63,641 nucleotides of DNA, taken from IMG/VR virus record IMGVR_UViG_3300032311_000461, positions 1-63,641 of that record, one strand, 5' to 3'. This document shows, piece by piece, positions 47,189 to 56,784 of this stretch. Position numbers and translations under genes: made by a program. The notes below the pieces were generated by a model, which made no database searches, was not told the DNA's origin, and was given only the letters and a program-made list of their open reading frames with translations. This DNA is from a virus. How positions within the stretch are numbered: the stretch's first letter is position 1; each line of letters begins with the position of its first letter.

Positions 47189-47937
47189 GCCGCCACCCCC
47201 TTCCCCATTTCTTGGGTCAGGGCAGTGAACAGAACCAAGGCTTCCGGCTGGATGGTGTCGCCCTTGGTGGCGTTCTCCTCAAACCACAGGGGTTGCAGGT
47301 TTCTGAAGTTATTGGCTGCGAGGAACTGGGTGCGGTCTGTCAGGTCTGCCGCAGCCAGCGGGTACAGGTGGTCTATGCACCACTTCCCCGGGCCGTTTCC
47401 CCAGTTCCCCCATGTCATCCCGGGCTTGAACTGGGACTCCAGCCAGCCCTTCAGGAACTCGCCAGTGCATCCAAGGTCGCGGACGGCAGAGCCAGCCTTC
47501 AGCCCAAGGGTTACTGCATCGCTGACGCGGCTGCGAAGGTACTTCCTGAGCCTGTACTGGATGTCTGCATCACGACGCTCACGCTCACGGCAAGCGCGCT
47601 TGACCTTGGACTCTGGCTTGGCCTTGTACCGGCGGTCAGCCTCTCGCCTCTTCTGTCGGCTGGCTGGAGCGGATGACCACTTGGCGTCCCGCTCTCGACT
47701 CTTGGCCCTCTGGTCAGGCCGCGACGAGAGCCGCCGCATGTATAGGAGATATGCCGCCCACTCTTCGGGGGTGGCCTCTGACTTCTTCTTGTTGCATTTC
47801 CGGGGGGCTACCCCCTGTGCAATGAAGAACTTGACCGATTCGTCAAAAGCGGGCGAGGGGAATCGAACCCCTGCCACTAGCTTGGGAAGCTCCGGGCCGT
47901 CATGACCGGCAGCGTCCGCAGAACTGGAGTAATCCAT
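47185..47937 (-). CDS. HNH-like endonuclease; start uncertain
   Basis: The C-terminal 100 residues have 'FKPGMTWGNWGNGPGKWCID', HLYPL, 'NNFRNLQPLWFEEN' and KGD, the pattern of phage endonucleases (DH-PL ... NLQPLW..EN..KGD). The middle is extremely basic (ASRQKRREADRRYKAKPESK). With ATG at 47937 the frame reads through the tRNA-Gly fragment (GVRFPSPA is its translation). ATG at 47739 gives a 184-residue protein without it. A start between the two is not available as ATG. Confidence 0.7.
   Translation of the reverse strand: MDYSSSADAAGHDGPELPKLVAGVRFPSPAFDESVKFFIAQGVAPRKCNKKKSEATPEEWAAYLLYMRRLSSRPDQRAKSRERDAKWSSAPASRQKRREADRRYKAKPESKVKRACRERERRDADIQYRLRKYLRSRVSDAVTLGLKAGSAVRDLGCTGEFLKGWLESQFKPGMTWGNWGNGPGKWCIDHLYPLAAADLTDRTQFLAANNFRNLQPLWFEENATKGDTIQPEALVLFTALTQEMGKGVAA
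47848..47891 (-). other. Candidate attP core: 3' half of tRNA-Gly(CCC)
   Basis: On the minus strand: AGCTTCCCAAGCT (anticodon stem-loop with TTCCCAA loop, 47879-47891), then a T-arm AGGGG-TTCGATT-CCCCT (47856-47872), acceptor strand CGCCCGC (47849-47855) and discriminator T. The matching 5' half is degenerate: GCGGACG pairs 6 of 7, the D-arm lacks GG and the anticodon stem has 3 bp. A 3' tRNA half next to a tyrosine integrase is the usual form of an attP site. Confidence 0.75.
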
Positions 47938-48088
47938 GAGGGTCAACAATCCTTTGTTTTCTGCGGGAAAAGCGAGGGGCAACGCACCCCCCCAAAATGC
48001 GTCCTTAACTAGAGGGGGCGGTGGCAAACCCCCCACTGCGTGGCACGGTTGGCCAAGCAACTTGAATGACACTCAACTGAGGGGAGCC

Positions 48089-48910
48089 ATGCCTCTGACT
48101 GCTGTTGTGGATGAGTACGTTGATAGCCGTGACCTGTGTCACAATTATCGACGGCACCTAATGCGAACCGCTGAGATGCTTGAAGCATCGGGCATAACCT
48201 CCGTGGCCGACTTGACTCCTCAACGGGTCACCCGTTGGCTCGACTCTCTTGCGGTCAGTAAGACCACGAAGTCGAACTACCGTCGCCAAGCCCTCACGAT
48301 TATTCGTGCTGCGCTCGGTCCCCGTTGTGCAGATTTTATCGAAGGAGTCAGGCGTGTCAAGCACTCGGTTCCGCCGCCGGTTGCGTGGACGAGAGAAGAG
48401 TTGTCGAGGTTGCTGCACGTTGCCCGCCACCTCCCCGGCAAGCTGCAATGCGGATGCCCGGTCCACGTTTTCTTCACAGCTTGGGTGCTTGCAGGGTACT
48501 CCTGTGGGCTGCGGTTCAGTGACCTGTTGAACCTGAGGTGCAGTCAGATCAGGGATGGGCGGCTCTATACGATCCAGCACAAGACGGGGGACTCCTTGGT
48601 TCAGGTGCTGCCCCACGAATGCGTGGATGCCCTCAACGAACTGATGGAGCTATCCCCGGACGGCAGGGTCTTCCGCTGGGCCCTGTCGGAGAAGTGGCTG
48701 CGGATCAGGTGGGACCGCATGGTGGCGGCAGCGAAGCTCACAGGCACCTGCAAGTGGATGCGGCGCACGGGGGCCACTTGGGTTGAGGCTACCCAGCCCG
48801 GGAGTTCCAGCCGATTCCTTGGGCATCGGAGCCCTGAACTGGCCATGAAGCATTATGTGGACCGGACGCTCCTGCCCAACTCCTGCCCCATGCCCCCGCC
48901 CATCCGTTAA
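48089..48910 (+). CDS. int: Tyrosine recombinase (integrase)
   Basis: 273 residues from ATG at 48089 (GAGGGGAG upstream). An N-terminal SAM-like core-binding domain (about 1-85) is followed by the catalytic domain with R142 (CGLRFSDLL), K165 (IQHKTGDS), R225/R226 (WMRRTGATW, where the usual His of H-x-x-R is replaced), H246 (FLGHRSPE) and the nucleophile Y256 (AMKHYVDR). The stop codon overlaps that of the convergent gene. The tRNA-Gly fragment 200 bp upstream is the likely attachment site. Confidence 0.9.
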   Translation: MPLTAVVDEYVDSRDLCHNYRRHLMRTAEMLEASGITSVADLTPQRVTRWLDSLAVSKTTKSNYRRQALTIIRAALGPRCADFIEGVRRVKHSVPPPVAWTREELSRLLHVARHLPGKLQCGCPVHVFFTAWVLAGYSCGLRFSDLLNLRCSQIRDGRLYTIQHKTGDSLVQVLPHECVDALNELMELSPDGRVFRWALSEKWLRIRWDRMVAAAKLTGTCKWMRRTGATWVEATQPGSSSRFLGHRSPELAMKHYVDRTLLPNSCPMPPPIR

Positions 48911-51900
48911 AGGAGGAAGGGGTTGCCCAGATCGCCAACTGACTGGGCTTGGGCTTTCTTGGCCTTCCTCGCCTCTTGCCGCATCTGCCGGTCGAGCCGG
49001 TAGAGAAGGACATCCTCGGGGTTGGCGTATGGCAACAACTCCTCGGGAATGTACTTGGACTCAAATTTCTTGATTGCTGGTGAGTCGGAGAGCATATCCC
49101 CCAGTTCCCGGCTGGCATCCATCCTCGCCGCATCCTCGGAGATGTTGGTCACCTTCATCCCGGTGAGGGTATTGAAGGCATTCTGGCCCAGCCGCGCCGA
49201 CAAGTCCGGCACCCGCTCATCGTCCATCAATCGGTTGAGCAACTGGAGGGCCCGGGGTGCGTGGGGCACGAAGTCGAACAGCATATTGCTGCCTTTGAGC
49301 AAGCTGTCGGTGGTGGTGTAGGGGTCCACTCCAAGCTCTCGCCCAATCTTTTGTATGGTCGGCTCAAATTCCGCCATGCTCTTGCCGGTGTGCAGGTTCC
49401 GGCCTGACAGTAGCTCCACCCCGTCCCTGATGATGGGGTGCATGAGTTGGCTGGTGGTGTCGAGGAACGTGTTGTATGCGGAGTCCCCGTATTTGACGCT
49501 CCCATCCAAGCCCTGCTTGACGTTGATCATGTTGATCAGCGAGGAACCCGGCACATCGAAGGAGTTGATGAAGCTGTTGACCCCTTCGGTCTTGGGTGCC
49601 AGCGCGTCGATGGCACTGCCCAGCCCGGGAACATCTCTCAGCCCCTCAAGCGAGAAGCCGATGCTCTCTTTGATTTGCTTGGGGATGTAGCTGTCATCAG
49701 GGTTGTCGAGGCTGGTGCCCTTGGTCAGAGCATCCGGCCCTCTCAGAGCAACCTGTGTGTAGGGACCGCCGGGACGCTCAAACATCTTGGCAGCCACCCA
49801 CGCACCAGTCCTACTGGAGTAACTCCAGAAGGGTATGAAGCTCTTCACGAACCGTTGCTCAAACCTTGTTAGTGAACCGAAGTCCACCTGACTCGCCGCA
49901 GTTCTACGCGCCGCCTCTTGCGGACTCACCCCCTGAAGAAGGAGGGCTGCGTAACCGCCAAGTCGATTGATGCTGTCGGTAGCGTCACCTTGCTTGGCAC
50001 CCCACCGCAGGATCGGGTCAGTCAGTTGACGATCACCGATGTATTCGCTGAAGGACTCTCCGACTGGGATGCCCATGCCCCGCTTGGTGGCAGCCACACC
50101 CGGGATGTCATTGGCAAAGTTGGTGGTGGCACCAACGAATCTCCTGAGCGGAGCCATGACCTGTGCAGTGAGTGGATTGAGTTCGGAGTAGGGAGCGTAT
50201 CGCGGGCTGAGAGGCATCCTGCCCCGCAGTGCATCACCCAACTGATAGCCCACGGTGGTGACAGGTCGTGCCCCGGGAAGAGCGGAGTCGAGGATGGTTT
50301 CGCCAGTCTGGCTTCCAGTCCACCGGGCACCAACGTCTTCGATGCGGCGACCGCTCAACACACCAGATGCACCAAGCTCGTCCCTGAATGCAGCTACGGC
50401 AGCGTCTACTCCTTGGCTTTGAGCTACAGCCCTATACCTCGGCATCTTGACAACCATTGCCTCAAGCCGCTGGAACTGACCCTGCATCAAATACTTTGCA
50501 GTGGAGTAGCCATTGATCAGGTCTACCGGATTGCCCACCTCAATGAAGTTGCTGATCGCTCCTGAATAGCGGTCCCTCACAAATCGACTTGGAAAACTGA
50601 GGACCGATGACTTCCAAAGGTTGGTGAGATCGTCCATAAATTTGCCCATCACACCCTGCACCTCGGGCTGGGCGTAATAGTCAGCGATGCGGTTGAATCT
50701 CTGCACCAACCGCTGGTCAATCGACACGTTGGCGAGGTCATCCATTTCGATAGGTGGCTGACCAGCCGCCGCCAGTCGAGCATTGATCCGCTCTAGCACC
50801 TGATGCTTGGCACCGATAGCGTTGGCAACAGGGGGCAGGCCGGATGCAAGCTGGGGGGTAGCTGGAGCCGGTCCAGTTGGCACACCCTGACTGTTACGGG
50901 GCAGGTTCTGGGGGCCATAAGGAACCCCCGGAACTGGGCCTTGTTGCGGAAGGGATGGGGTCCGCAGGTCAAGCTGTTGGAGCGTCCGGTTCATGGAGTC
51001 ATGGCGACCACCCGGCACGTTCAGGTAGTTGTCATGGACTGCGGATGCACCCAGTGCGTCATACATGACACGGGCACGTTCAATCGCACGTTCCCGGCCA
51101 CGCACATAGCGGGCGGCATCCTCAGTGAAGTGCTGATCGAACAGCCCCCGCCCAGAATCCCGGGCTTGCTGGGTCATGGAGCGGATGTCGCGGGCCAGCT
51201 TGACGGCATGGGCCCGGGAGTAGGTGGGCTGCCCCGGCTGCACCATCCCGTTGATCGTGTTGTAGATGTGATCCGCAGCCAGCCCGTCATTGGCGGCATT
51301 GAGAACACGGGCATCCCGGGACAGGTCATTGATCGTCTGAGTGCCACCGGGAACGGAATAGGCGGCATCGCGGGCGATCTGATCACCCGTCATCACGCTC
51401 CAGTCTTTCCCCTTGCCGCCCATCTGGGGCAGGCCAGTGCGGTCGAACACTCCCTTGTCCACGCCACGGGGGAAATACTCTGTGCCGTATGTGTCCCGTA
51501 GCTCACCGTCACCCAGACCCGCACGGCGGCTGCGGTCGAGGTACTCATTGGCAGTCTGCTTCCACTGAGTGACGAAGCTGTCGAGGTTGTTGCTGGTGAC
51601 GAGTGCTTGGTCGGCAGCACTGGCAGTGCCCTCGACTACATTCCGCACCGCATTGGAGATGGCAGGGTTGCCAAAGACTGCGGGGGATCGCTCCTGCAAC
51701 TCCCGCAGCATCTGGGTGTTTCGCAGGCCAGCCCGCACATCGGCAGCCCTCTCTCCACGCCGCATACTCTTGGCGAAAATCTGGTCACCCTCGTCCACCG
51801 CACCAACCACCTCGTCACCAAACATGGTGGACATGGAGACAAGGTGGCGACCGGGGCCGGACCAACGAACGGCTTGACCAGTTCTGTCAAGGAGGGCGGC

Positions 51901-52710
51901 AGACCGGGCACCACCCAACGCATCGGGAATCTGCCCCGCTATGGACCCACCCAGAAACTTGGGAAGAGCAATGCCAACATCGTTGTAGAGCCTGTCTCCA
52001 GCTACCTCATCGAAGCTCGTCTTGTAGTTCTTCTGGAGCCATTGCTCGACCCCTTCCCGTGCGGCAGTGGGATCAGCCTGAGCATCCACCAATTCCCTGA
52101 GGGTGGTGTTCCTGCCAGCCGTTCTCTTCCCAATGATCGGGCGGGAGAGAAGGTCATCGTCTGTGAGCCGGTCGAGCCCGTGATTGAAGTTCTCTTGGAG
52201 GGAGCGGGTGGCATTCCTCGCGTAACCAAAGTCACCAAGCTCATCGATGTTGCGGACACCACCGGCAAGGTCATCCGCCAGCCGCCGCCCAGCCACACGG
52301 GTAACGTCATCCGCCAGCCCCGCAGCCTTGGCCGCAAGGGATGCCTTGCTGGCAGCACCACCGCCAAACGTCACAAGGTTGAGGGGATCGGTGCCGATGC
52401 CCAGACCAAGCTCTGCCAGCGGTCGGCCCCACCCACCAAGAGCATCCTCGCTGGGACGCATCCCAAAGTCTTCAAGCGTGTCGCCCGGGGAGGAGAACGT
52501 CCCGATGGGCTGCCCTCTGGCAATGTCCAGAATGGTGGCACCGGGGATGTTGATGAGGTCTAGCAGCTTGCTGACCGTAGGGCGGGTGCCACGGGTCAGC
52601 TTCTCCAGAGCCTCGTCCCTCTGCCAAGCTGGGAGTGCAGACGTAGCGGGCTTGTCATCCGGCAAAAACGGATTGCTGCCCGCATCCATGAATGGATCAC
52701 GCCAAGGCAT
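48907..52710 (-). CDS. Large internal virion/ejection protein
   Basis: 1267 residues, the longest gene. Mostly helical with amphipathic segments. 'NLWKSSVLSFPSRFVRDRYS' (about 690) and 'FEQRFVKSFIPFWSYSSRTG' (about 945) match a C-terminal region found in large podoviral internal proteins (polyvalent-protein-associated domain type). No lysozyme, protease or RNA polymerase motif is seen. It probably sits in the head core and enters the cell with the DNA. It ends the late block, back to back with int. Confidence 0.7.
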   Translation of the reverse strand: MPWRDPFMDAGSNPFLPDDKPATSALPAWQRDEALEKLTRGTRPTVSKLLDLINIPGATILDIARGQPIGTFSSPGDTLEDFGMRPSEDALGGWGRPLAELGLGIGTDPLNLVTFGGGAASKASLAAKAAGLADDVTRVAGRRLADDLAGGVRNIDELGDFGYARNATRSLQENFNHGLDRLTDDDLLSRPIIGKRTAGRNTTLRELVDAQADPTAAREGVEQWLQKNYKTSFDEVAGDRLYNDVGIALPKFLGGSIAGQIPDALGGARSAALLDRTGQAVRWSGPGRHLVSMSTMFGDEVVGAVDEGDQIFAKSMRRGERAADVRAGLRNTQMLRELQERSPAVFGNPAISNAVRNVVEGTASAADQALVTSNNLDSFVTQWKQTANEYLDRSRRAGLGDGELRDTYGTEYFPRGVDKGVFDRTGLPQMGGKGKDWSVMTGDQIARDAAYSVPGGTQTINDLSRDARVLNAANDGLAADHIYNTINGMVQPGQPTYSRAHAVKLARDIRSMTQQARDSGRGLFDQHFTEDAARYVRGRERAIERARVMYDALGASAVHDNYLNVPGGRHDSMNRTLQQLDLRTPSLPQQGPVPGVPYGPQNLPRNSQGVPTGPAPATPQLASGLPPVANAIGAKHQVLERINARLAAAGQPPIEMDDLANVSIDQRLVQRFNRIADYYAQPEVQGVMGKFMDDLTNLWKSSVLSFPSRFVRDRYSGAISNFIEVGNPVDLINGYSTAKYLMQGQFQRLEAMVVKMPRYRAVAQSQGVDAAVAAFRDELGASGVLSGRRIEDVGARWTGSQTGETILDSALPGARPVTTVGYQLGDALRGRMPLSPRYAPYSELNPLTAQVMAPLRRFVGATTNFANDIPGVAATKRGMGIPVGESFSEYIGDRQLTDPILRWGAKQGDATDSINRLGGYAALLLQGVSPQEAARRTAASQVDFGSLTRFEQRFVKSFIPFWSYSSRTGAWVAAKMFERPGGPYTQVALRGPDALTKGTSLDNPDDSYIPKQIKESIGFSLEGLRDVPGLGSAIDALAPKTEGVNSFINSFDVPGSSLINMINVKQGLDGSVKYGDSAYNTFLDTTSQLMHPIIRDGVELLSGRNLHTGKSMAEFEPTIQKIGRELGVDPYTTTDSLLKGSNMLFDFVPHAPRALQLLNRLMDDERVPDLSARLGQNAFNTLTGMKVTNISEDAARMDASRELGDMLSDSPAIKKFESKYIPEELLPYANPEDVLLYRLDRQMRQEARKAKKAQAQSVGDLGNPFLL

Positions 52711-52713
52711 TGA

Positions 52714-53997
52714 TTACTTCCAGCCGGGGAAGAGGAAGTCAGGGACCGCCCAGTCGCGGAGAGTGCCCAGCGGTCCAAGCTGCTCGTTCGACTGCGCCCA
52801 CGTTGCGTTCTTATTGAAGATTCGCTGGTAGTTCTTCTGGTTCTCGGGGGTGTCAGCCGCCCCCGAATACTTCAGGAATTGCTGGTAGTTCATGTGACCA
52901 GCAACTTGCTGAAGCTCACTCGTTTCCTCAGGGGATAGCTGGCCCAGCCGACTGCCCATGTCCTTGACGATGGTCTGGTAGTGGTTCTCCACGCTGGCCT
53001 TTGCCGCCTTGGGATCACCGTTGGCACCGGCGTTGTAGAACGCTTCAATCGCAGCCTTGCGGGCAGGACCCGGAGGCATGGCCTGAATCTTTGCCATGTT
53101 CTCCTGAACGGAATCAGCGATTGCCTTGGGAGGCGGCTTCTGTCCGGCGATCTCAGCTTTGGCCCTCTCGCTGGCAGAGTGCTGGTCAGTCATGTTCTTG
53201 GCGGCATAGAGGAAGCCCGGTCCATACCGCTGCGAATACATGGCCGCAGCCGCGCTGGCAGAGGCAACGTCACCACGGGCAGCGTGACGCTGGACATCCT
53301 CCATAGCCATCACATACCCACGGTCCACACCCATCTGGTTGGCCACGTTCTGTTGCTTGGCCCGGTTGTCGATGTTTGTCCAAATCTGCGCTTCTTTCTG
53401 TGCATCCAAGTGCGCAGTCAACGCGCGGGTGGCAACAGCCCTAGCTGAGTGGGCAGAGCCGGGGACGTTGGTGGTGTTTGCTTGGTCGTATGAAGCAACT
53501 ATGTCTCCATAAATCTTAGGGTTGTCTGCAATCTGTGTGCGGTATCGACGCGCCTGATCCTTGAGGAACCGCTCACGCTGACCACGGGTGGCTGGTGTTC
53601 CCGGGGCGACAAACCCATTACCGTAATCCCGGTATCCAGCCGCAACCATCTCATCAATCGTTGCCGTCTTCGGATCGAACGGGGGCTGGGCTGGTGGAGC
53701 CGGGGGCTGCGGAGGAGGAGCCTGATTGCCACCGTTGTTCATGGCATTGATAACGTAACCAAGAACACCACCACCTGCGGCAAGGGCAGCACCAGCACCA
53801 AGTGCAGCACCCCACCCATTCCCTCTAGCCGGAACGTCAGGCGGCGGAAGGTTCCTGCCAGAAGGGGGCGGCGGAACATCCGGCGGCGGTGGCGAGAGAT
53901 TGCGACCGGGCGGAATGGAAGGCGGGCCACTACCACCCGGAGTCATAGACGAGGGGCCGGTCAGCCATTTGAGTGCATTGCGGATTTGCTGACTCAT
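52714..53997 (-). CDS. Internal virion protein, Pro-rich N-terminus
   Basis: 427 residues. Residues 15-65 are Pro/Gly-rich (GPPSIPPGRNLSPPPPDVPP), residues 70-90 hydrophobic Ala/Gly-rich (GAALGAGAALAAGGGVLGYV) and possibly membrane-interacting, then a second Pro stretch and a long helical region. The PPxGRNLxPP repeat occurs twice. Position after the 53994 gene (ATGA) and composition suggest an ejected channel component. Confidence 0.6.
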   Translation of the reverse strand: MSQQIRNALKWLTGPSSMTPGGSGPPSIPPGRNLSPPPPDVPPPPSGRNLPPPDVPARGNGWGAALGAGAALAAGGGVLGYVINAMNNGGNQAPPPQPPAPPAQPPFDPKTATIDEMVAAGYRDYGNGFVAPGTPATRGQRERFLKDQARRYRTQIADNPKIYGDIVASYDQANTTNVPGSAHSARAVATRALTAHLDAQKEAQIWTNIDNRAKQQNVANQMGVDRGYVMAMEDVQRHAARGDVASASAAAAMYSQRYGPGFLYAAKNMTDQHSASERAKAEIAGQKPPPKAIADSVQENMAKIQAMPPGPARKAAIEAFYNAGANGDPKAAKASVENHYQTIVKDMGSRLGQLSPEETSELQQVAGHMNYQQFLKYSGAADTPENQKNYQRIFNKNATWAQSNEQLGPLGTLRDWAVPDFLFPGWK

Positions 53998-56504
53998 CGG
54001 TTGTAGCTCTGAAGGATTTGGGTGTGGGGATTGACACGCATCTCAAAATTCTGGAGTGCCCTGATTCGATCCTCAGGCTTGGCACCAAGGTCTTGCCCCA
54101 TCGGGCCACCGGGAGGTCCGTAGGGGACGTAACCACCGGGTCCACCCGGCGGGTCCATAGGCCCACCGCCACCACCGCCACCACCACCCGGCGGCGGTCC
54201 ACCGTTGATCGGCGGCTGGCCACCCTGCCTCAGGAGTTCGTAGCCCAAGATGCCGCCGCCAACCACGCCAGCCCGCTTGGCCCACTTCTTCCAAGCTGGC
54301 TCTGGTGTCGGGGCGGGCTTCTTCACCTCAAACTCAACGTCGATGGGCTCGTTGTTGAGGTCGAGGTCCCTTTGCCGGGGAGGCAGAATCTCGTCAGCAT
54401 CAATGGGTGTGGAGGATGCAGCCAAATTGTTGGCGTGTAGGTCGGCCACCTCGGTCGGCTGCCGGGTCGGGATCATTGCCCCAGCGTTTGGATTTAAAGT
54501 TCCGGTGTCAGGGTCGCGTGGCCCCCGCATGGAGTTGATGCCAGACATTCTGTCCAGCCGCTCGGACAGTCTCAGCCGTTGCTGGAGGTCTGCAATCTGG
54601 GTGGCCTTCGCCGCCGCAGCACGGGTGCCCGGTGCCTCGGGCTCGTTGGATTCCATGAGGGCCCGCAACTGTCTGCGAAGGGTAGAGGAACGCTCAGTCT
54701 CGCCGCCCTCCGTCTGGAACATCCGCCTCTGCTCTAGGTCGTGATCGCTGACGATCCGGTTCTCGCGGTTGTAGGCAGCAAAGGGCTGTTGGTCCTGATA
54801 CTCACCCGGCTTGTTGCCCGGGAGTTCCTTGGTCTTAGTCCGGCCCATGCCAGTGCGGTCACCCAAGTCTCGACCACGGGCGAAGCTGGGCTCCACCTCT
54901 TCGGTCGAGATGGGTTCGCCGTCGCCACCCACTCGCTGTTGGTGAAGGTCGGCAAGGTCATCGGCATCAACGTCCTCGCCAATCTCCATCCCGGGCTTGC
55001 CGGGGCGGGCGACTGCCTTGAGTGGAGGAGCCTCGCCACGCACGTTCGGAGTGCCAAGGTTGGGGACGTTGGCAGGGTCCTGACTGGTGGCAACACCTTC
55101 ACCAACGCCACCAGCCGGGGCCGCAGGCTCACTCGTACCCGGGCGAGTGCTGGGCTTGTAGTTTTCGCCCCACCCCTCATGCCCGAAAATGTCCTGAAAC
55201 TTGCGGGCAAGGGAGGCAACAGCTTGCTCCTGCATGAGTGCCCGCTCGGCAGTCTTGGTGGAACGAACCGTGTCGCTCATGTTCTGCCGCATCATGCGAC
55301 CGGCGGCAGCTTCAGTCATCTCGCCGGGGGGCGGCATATACATCCCCTGATTGCCAAGCCCCGGACTGGTGCGTTCCGTTATGAAATCGTCATCGTAGTT
55401 GTAGCTCTGCAACATCTCTGTCGCATCCGCCCGCTCACGGGCAGTGACCGGCGTGACGTTCAGACCTTCCTGATCCACGCTCTCAACGAACGCACGGGCG
55501 AAGTCTTCAGCGGAGTTGAATTGCTGGTTTGGGTGGGTGAACTCACCCTTCTTCACAAAGCTAAACGCCCGCAAGGCATCGCTGTGGTCGGCAGGCCGGA
55601 CACTCGTAACGTGCCGCTTCATCTTGCTGCCGGTGTTGCCGGGAGCAAAGACGCTGGGGTTGTCTTGCTGGACATCCGCCGTGTCGTACATCAGCGGATC
55701 GTCTGCCCGCTTGCTGTCGATTACACCGTGAGCATTGCTGGTTTCTGCCAGCCTGTGCATGAGCTTGGTGGCTTCTTGCTGCGGAGTCTGAGTGCCAGCG
55801 GACAGGGCTCGACCGGGCTTGCGATTGCCGGGGGTGTTGGCGGCATCGTCATAGATAGGGCCAACAGGCAGACCTTCCTTGGCGCGTTCGATGGAACGCT
55901 TGGTCTGACCGTCGAGGTGCTGGTCGGTGTGCTTGATTCGGAAGCTGCCGTCCTTGTTCTCCGCGATCTCCTCGTTGCTGCGGAAGGATGCAGTGTCCTT
56001 GAGTTTCCGGCTTTGCTCTGACTGCTTGTCAGGCCGGAACGTCTTTGGCTCAAGGTCGGCCTCGGCACTAACGAGGTCGAGCCGCTGCCCACCGCCCGGG
56101 GTGGCTGGCTTGCTGGTAATCCATGACGGGTCCGGGTCCTTCTTGTTGAACACCGCATCAACGAGCATCTGCCCCTCGGGGGTCAGGCTGATTGCCTTGG
56201 CCGGGGACTGCGGGTCGCGTGTCTCTCTGGCAATGGATGCCATGAGGTTGGCCTTGGCCCGGGGCGACAAGCCGTCCACGATCTGCCGCAACTGGGCAAG
56301 GTCTTGCGGGGCACCGCTGTAGATCAGGTTGCGAACCACGCTGATCGGCAGGCCATCGTCTGCATTGTTCAGGGTGGTGTTTGGGCTCTGGGCGAGGGGC
56401 TTGCGCAGAGCGGTATCGCCCGTCTTTAAAGACGGGGCATCAGGAGCGGCTGGAGCGTTCGCCCCGCTGAGTGCCTTGAGTGATTTGCGGATTGTCTCGC
56501 TCAT
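53994..56504 (-). CDS. Large structural/ejection protein, mostly disordered
   Basis: 836 residues, hydrophilic, rich in Asp/Glu/Lys/Arg/Pro/Gly. A short hydrophobic stretch (AWKKWAKRAGVVGGGILGYE, about 740-760) resembles the GG-hydrophobic stretch of the neighbour at 52714. It is followed by a Gly/Pro-rich run (PPGGG..., PYGPPGGPMG). No enzymatic motif. Likely an internal head protein. Confidence 0.6.
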   Translation of the reverse strand: MSETIRKSLKALSGANAPAAPDAPSLKTGDTALRKPLAQSPNTTLNNADDGLPISVVRNLIYSGAPQDLAQLRQIVDGLSPRAKANLMASIARETRDPQSPAKAISLTPEGQMLVDAVFNKKDPDPSWITSKPATPGGGQRLDLVSAEADLEPKTFRPDKQSEQSRKLKDTASFRSNEEIAENKDGSFRIKHTDQHLDGQTKRSIERAKEGLPVGPIYDDAANTPGNRKPGRALSAGTQTPQQEATKLMHRLAETSNAHGVIDSKRADDPLMYDTADVQQDNPSVFAPGNTGSKMKRHVTSVRPADHSDALRAFSFVKKGEFTHPNQQFNSAEDFARAFVESVDQEGLNVTPVTARERADATEMLQSYNYDDDFITERTSPGLGNQGMYMPPPGEMTEAAAGRMMRQNMSDTVRSTKTAERALMQEQAVASLARKFQDIFGHEGWGENYKPSTRPGTSEPAAPAGGVGEGVATSQDPANVPNLGTPNVRGEAPPLKAVARPGKPGMEIGEDVDADDLADLHQQRVGGDGEPISTEEVEPSFARGRDLGDRTGMGRTKTKELPGNKPGEYQDQQPFAAYNRENRIVSDHDLEQRRMFQTEGGETERSSTLRRQLRALMESNEPEAPGTRAAAAKATQIADLQQRLRLSERLDRMSGINSMRGPRDPDTGTLNPNAGAMIPTRQPTEVADLHANNLAASSTPIDADEILPPRQRDLDLNNEPIDVEFEVKKPAPTPEPAWKKWAKRAGVVGGGILGYELLRQGGQPPINGGPPPGGGGGGGGGPMDPPGGPGGYVPYGPPGGPMGQDLGAKPEDRIRALQNFEMRVNPHTQILQSYNR

Positions 56505-56779
56505 GCGTCTTCTTTCTTCTTGCGGCGGAATGGCAGATCGTTGTCGCCAAGATCGTCCTTCGTGACTTTCGGAGTCTTGGGCTTGCCGTTCTTGGCTTCC
56601 TTCAGATCAGCGAGGGACTTGGATTTCGCCTCATCCTTGTCCGCGTGTTCTTCCTTCTCTTCGTCGGTCTTCTTGCCGTAGGGAAGCTGGTTGCGCACGA
56701 TCCCGTTCAGCACCTTGCGGAGTTGCTTGGGGGTGAGGTCATCCAGATCAAGGCCCGAAATCGCTTGGTGGCTCATCAC
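56501..56779 (-). CDS. Small charged protein
   Basis: 92 residues, Lys/Glu/Asp-rich (DLDDLTPKQLRKVLNGIVRN, KTDEEKEEHADKDEAKSKSL). Probably helical or disordered. ATGA overlap with the next gene. Unknown function. Confidence 0.6.
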   Translation of the reverse strand: MMSHQAISGLDLDDLTPKQLRKVLNGIVRNQLPYGKKTDEEKEEHADKDEAKSKSLADLKEAKNGKPKTPKVTKDDLGDNDLPFRRKKKEDA

Positions 56780-56784
56780 TTCTC

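Noticed and set aside
47848-47919. Complete functional tRNA-Gly gene
   Set aside because: The 5' half is degenerate: A-C mismatch in the acceptor, D-loop without GG, and only three anticodon-stem pairs. It is better explained as an attachment-site fragment.
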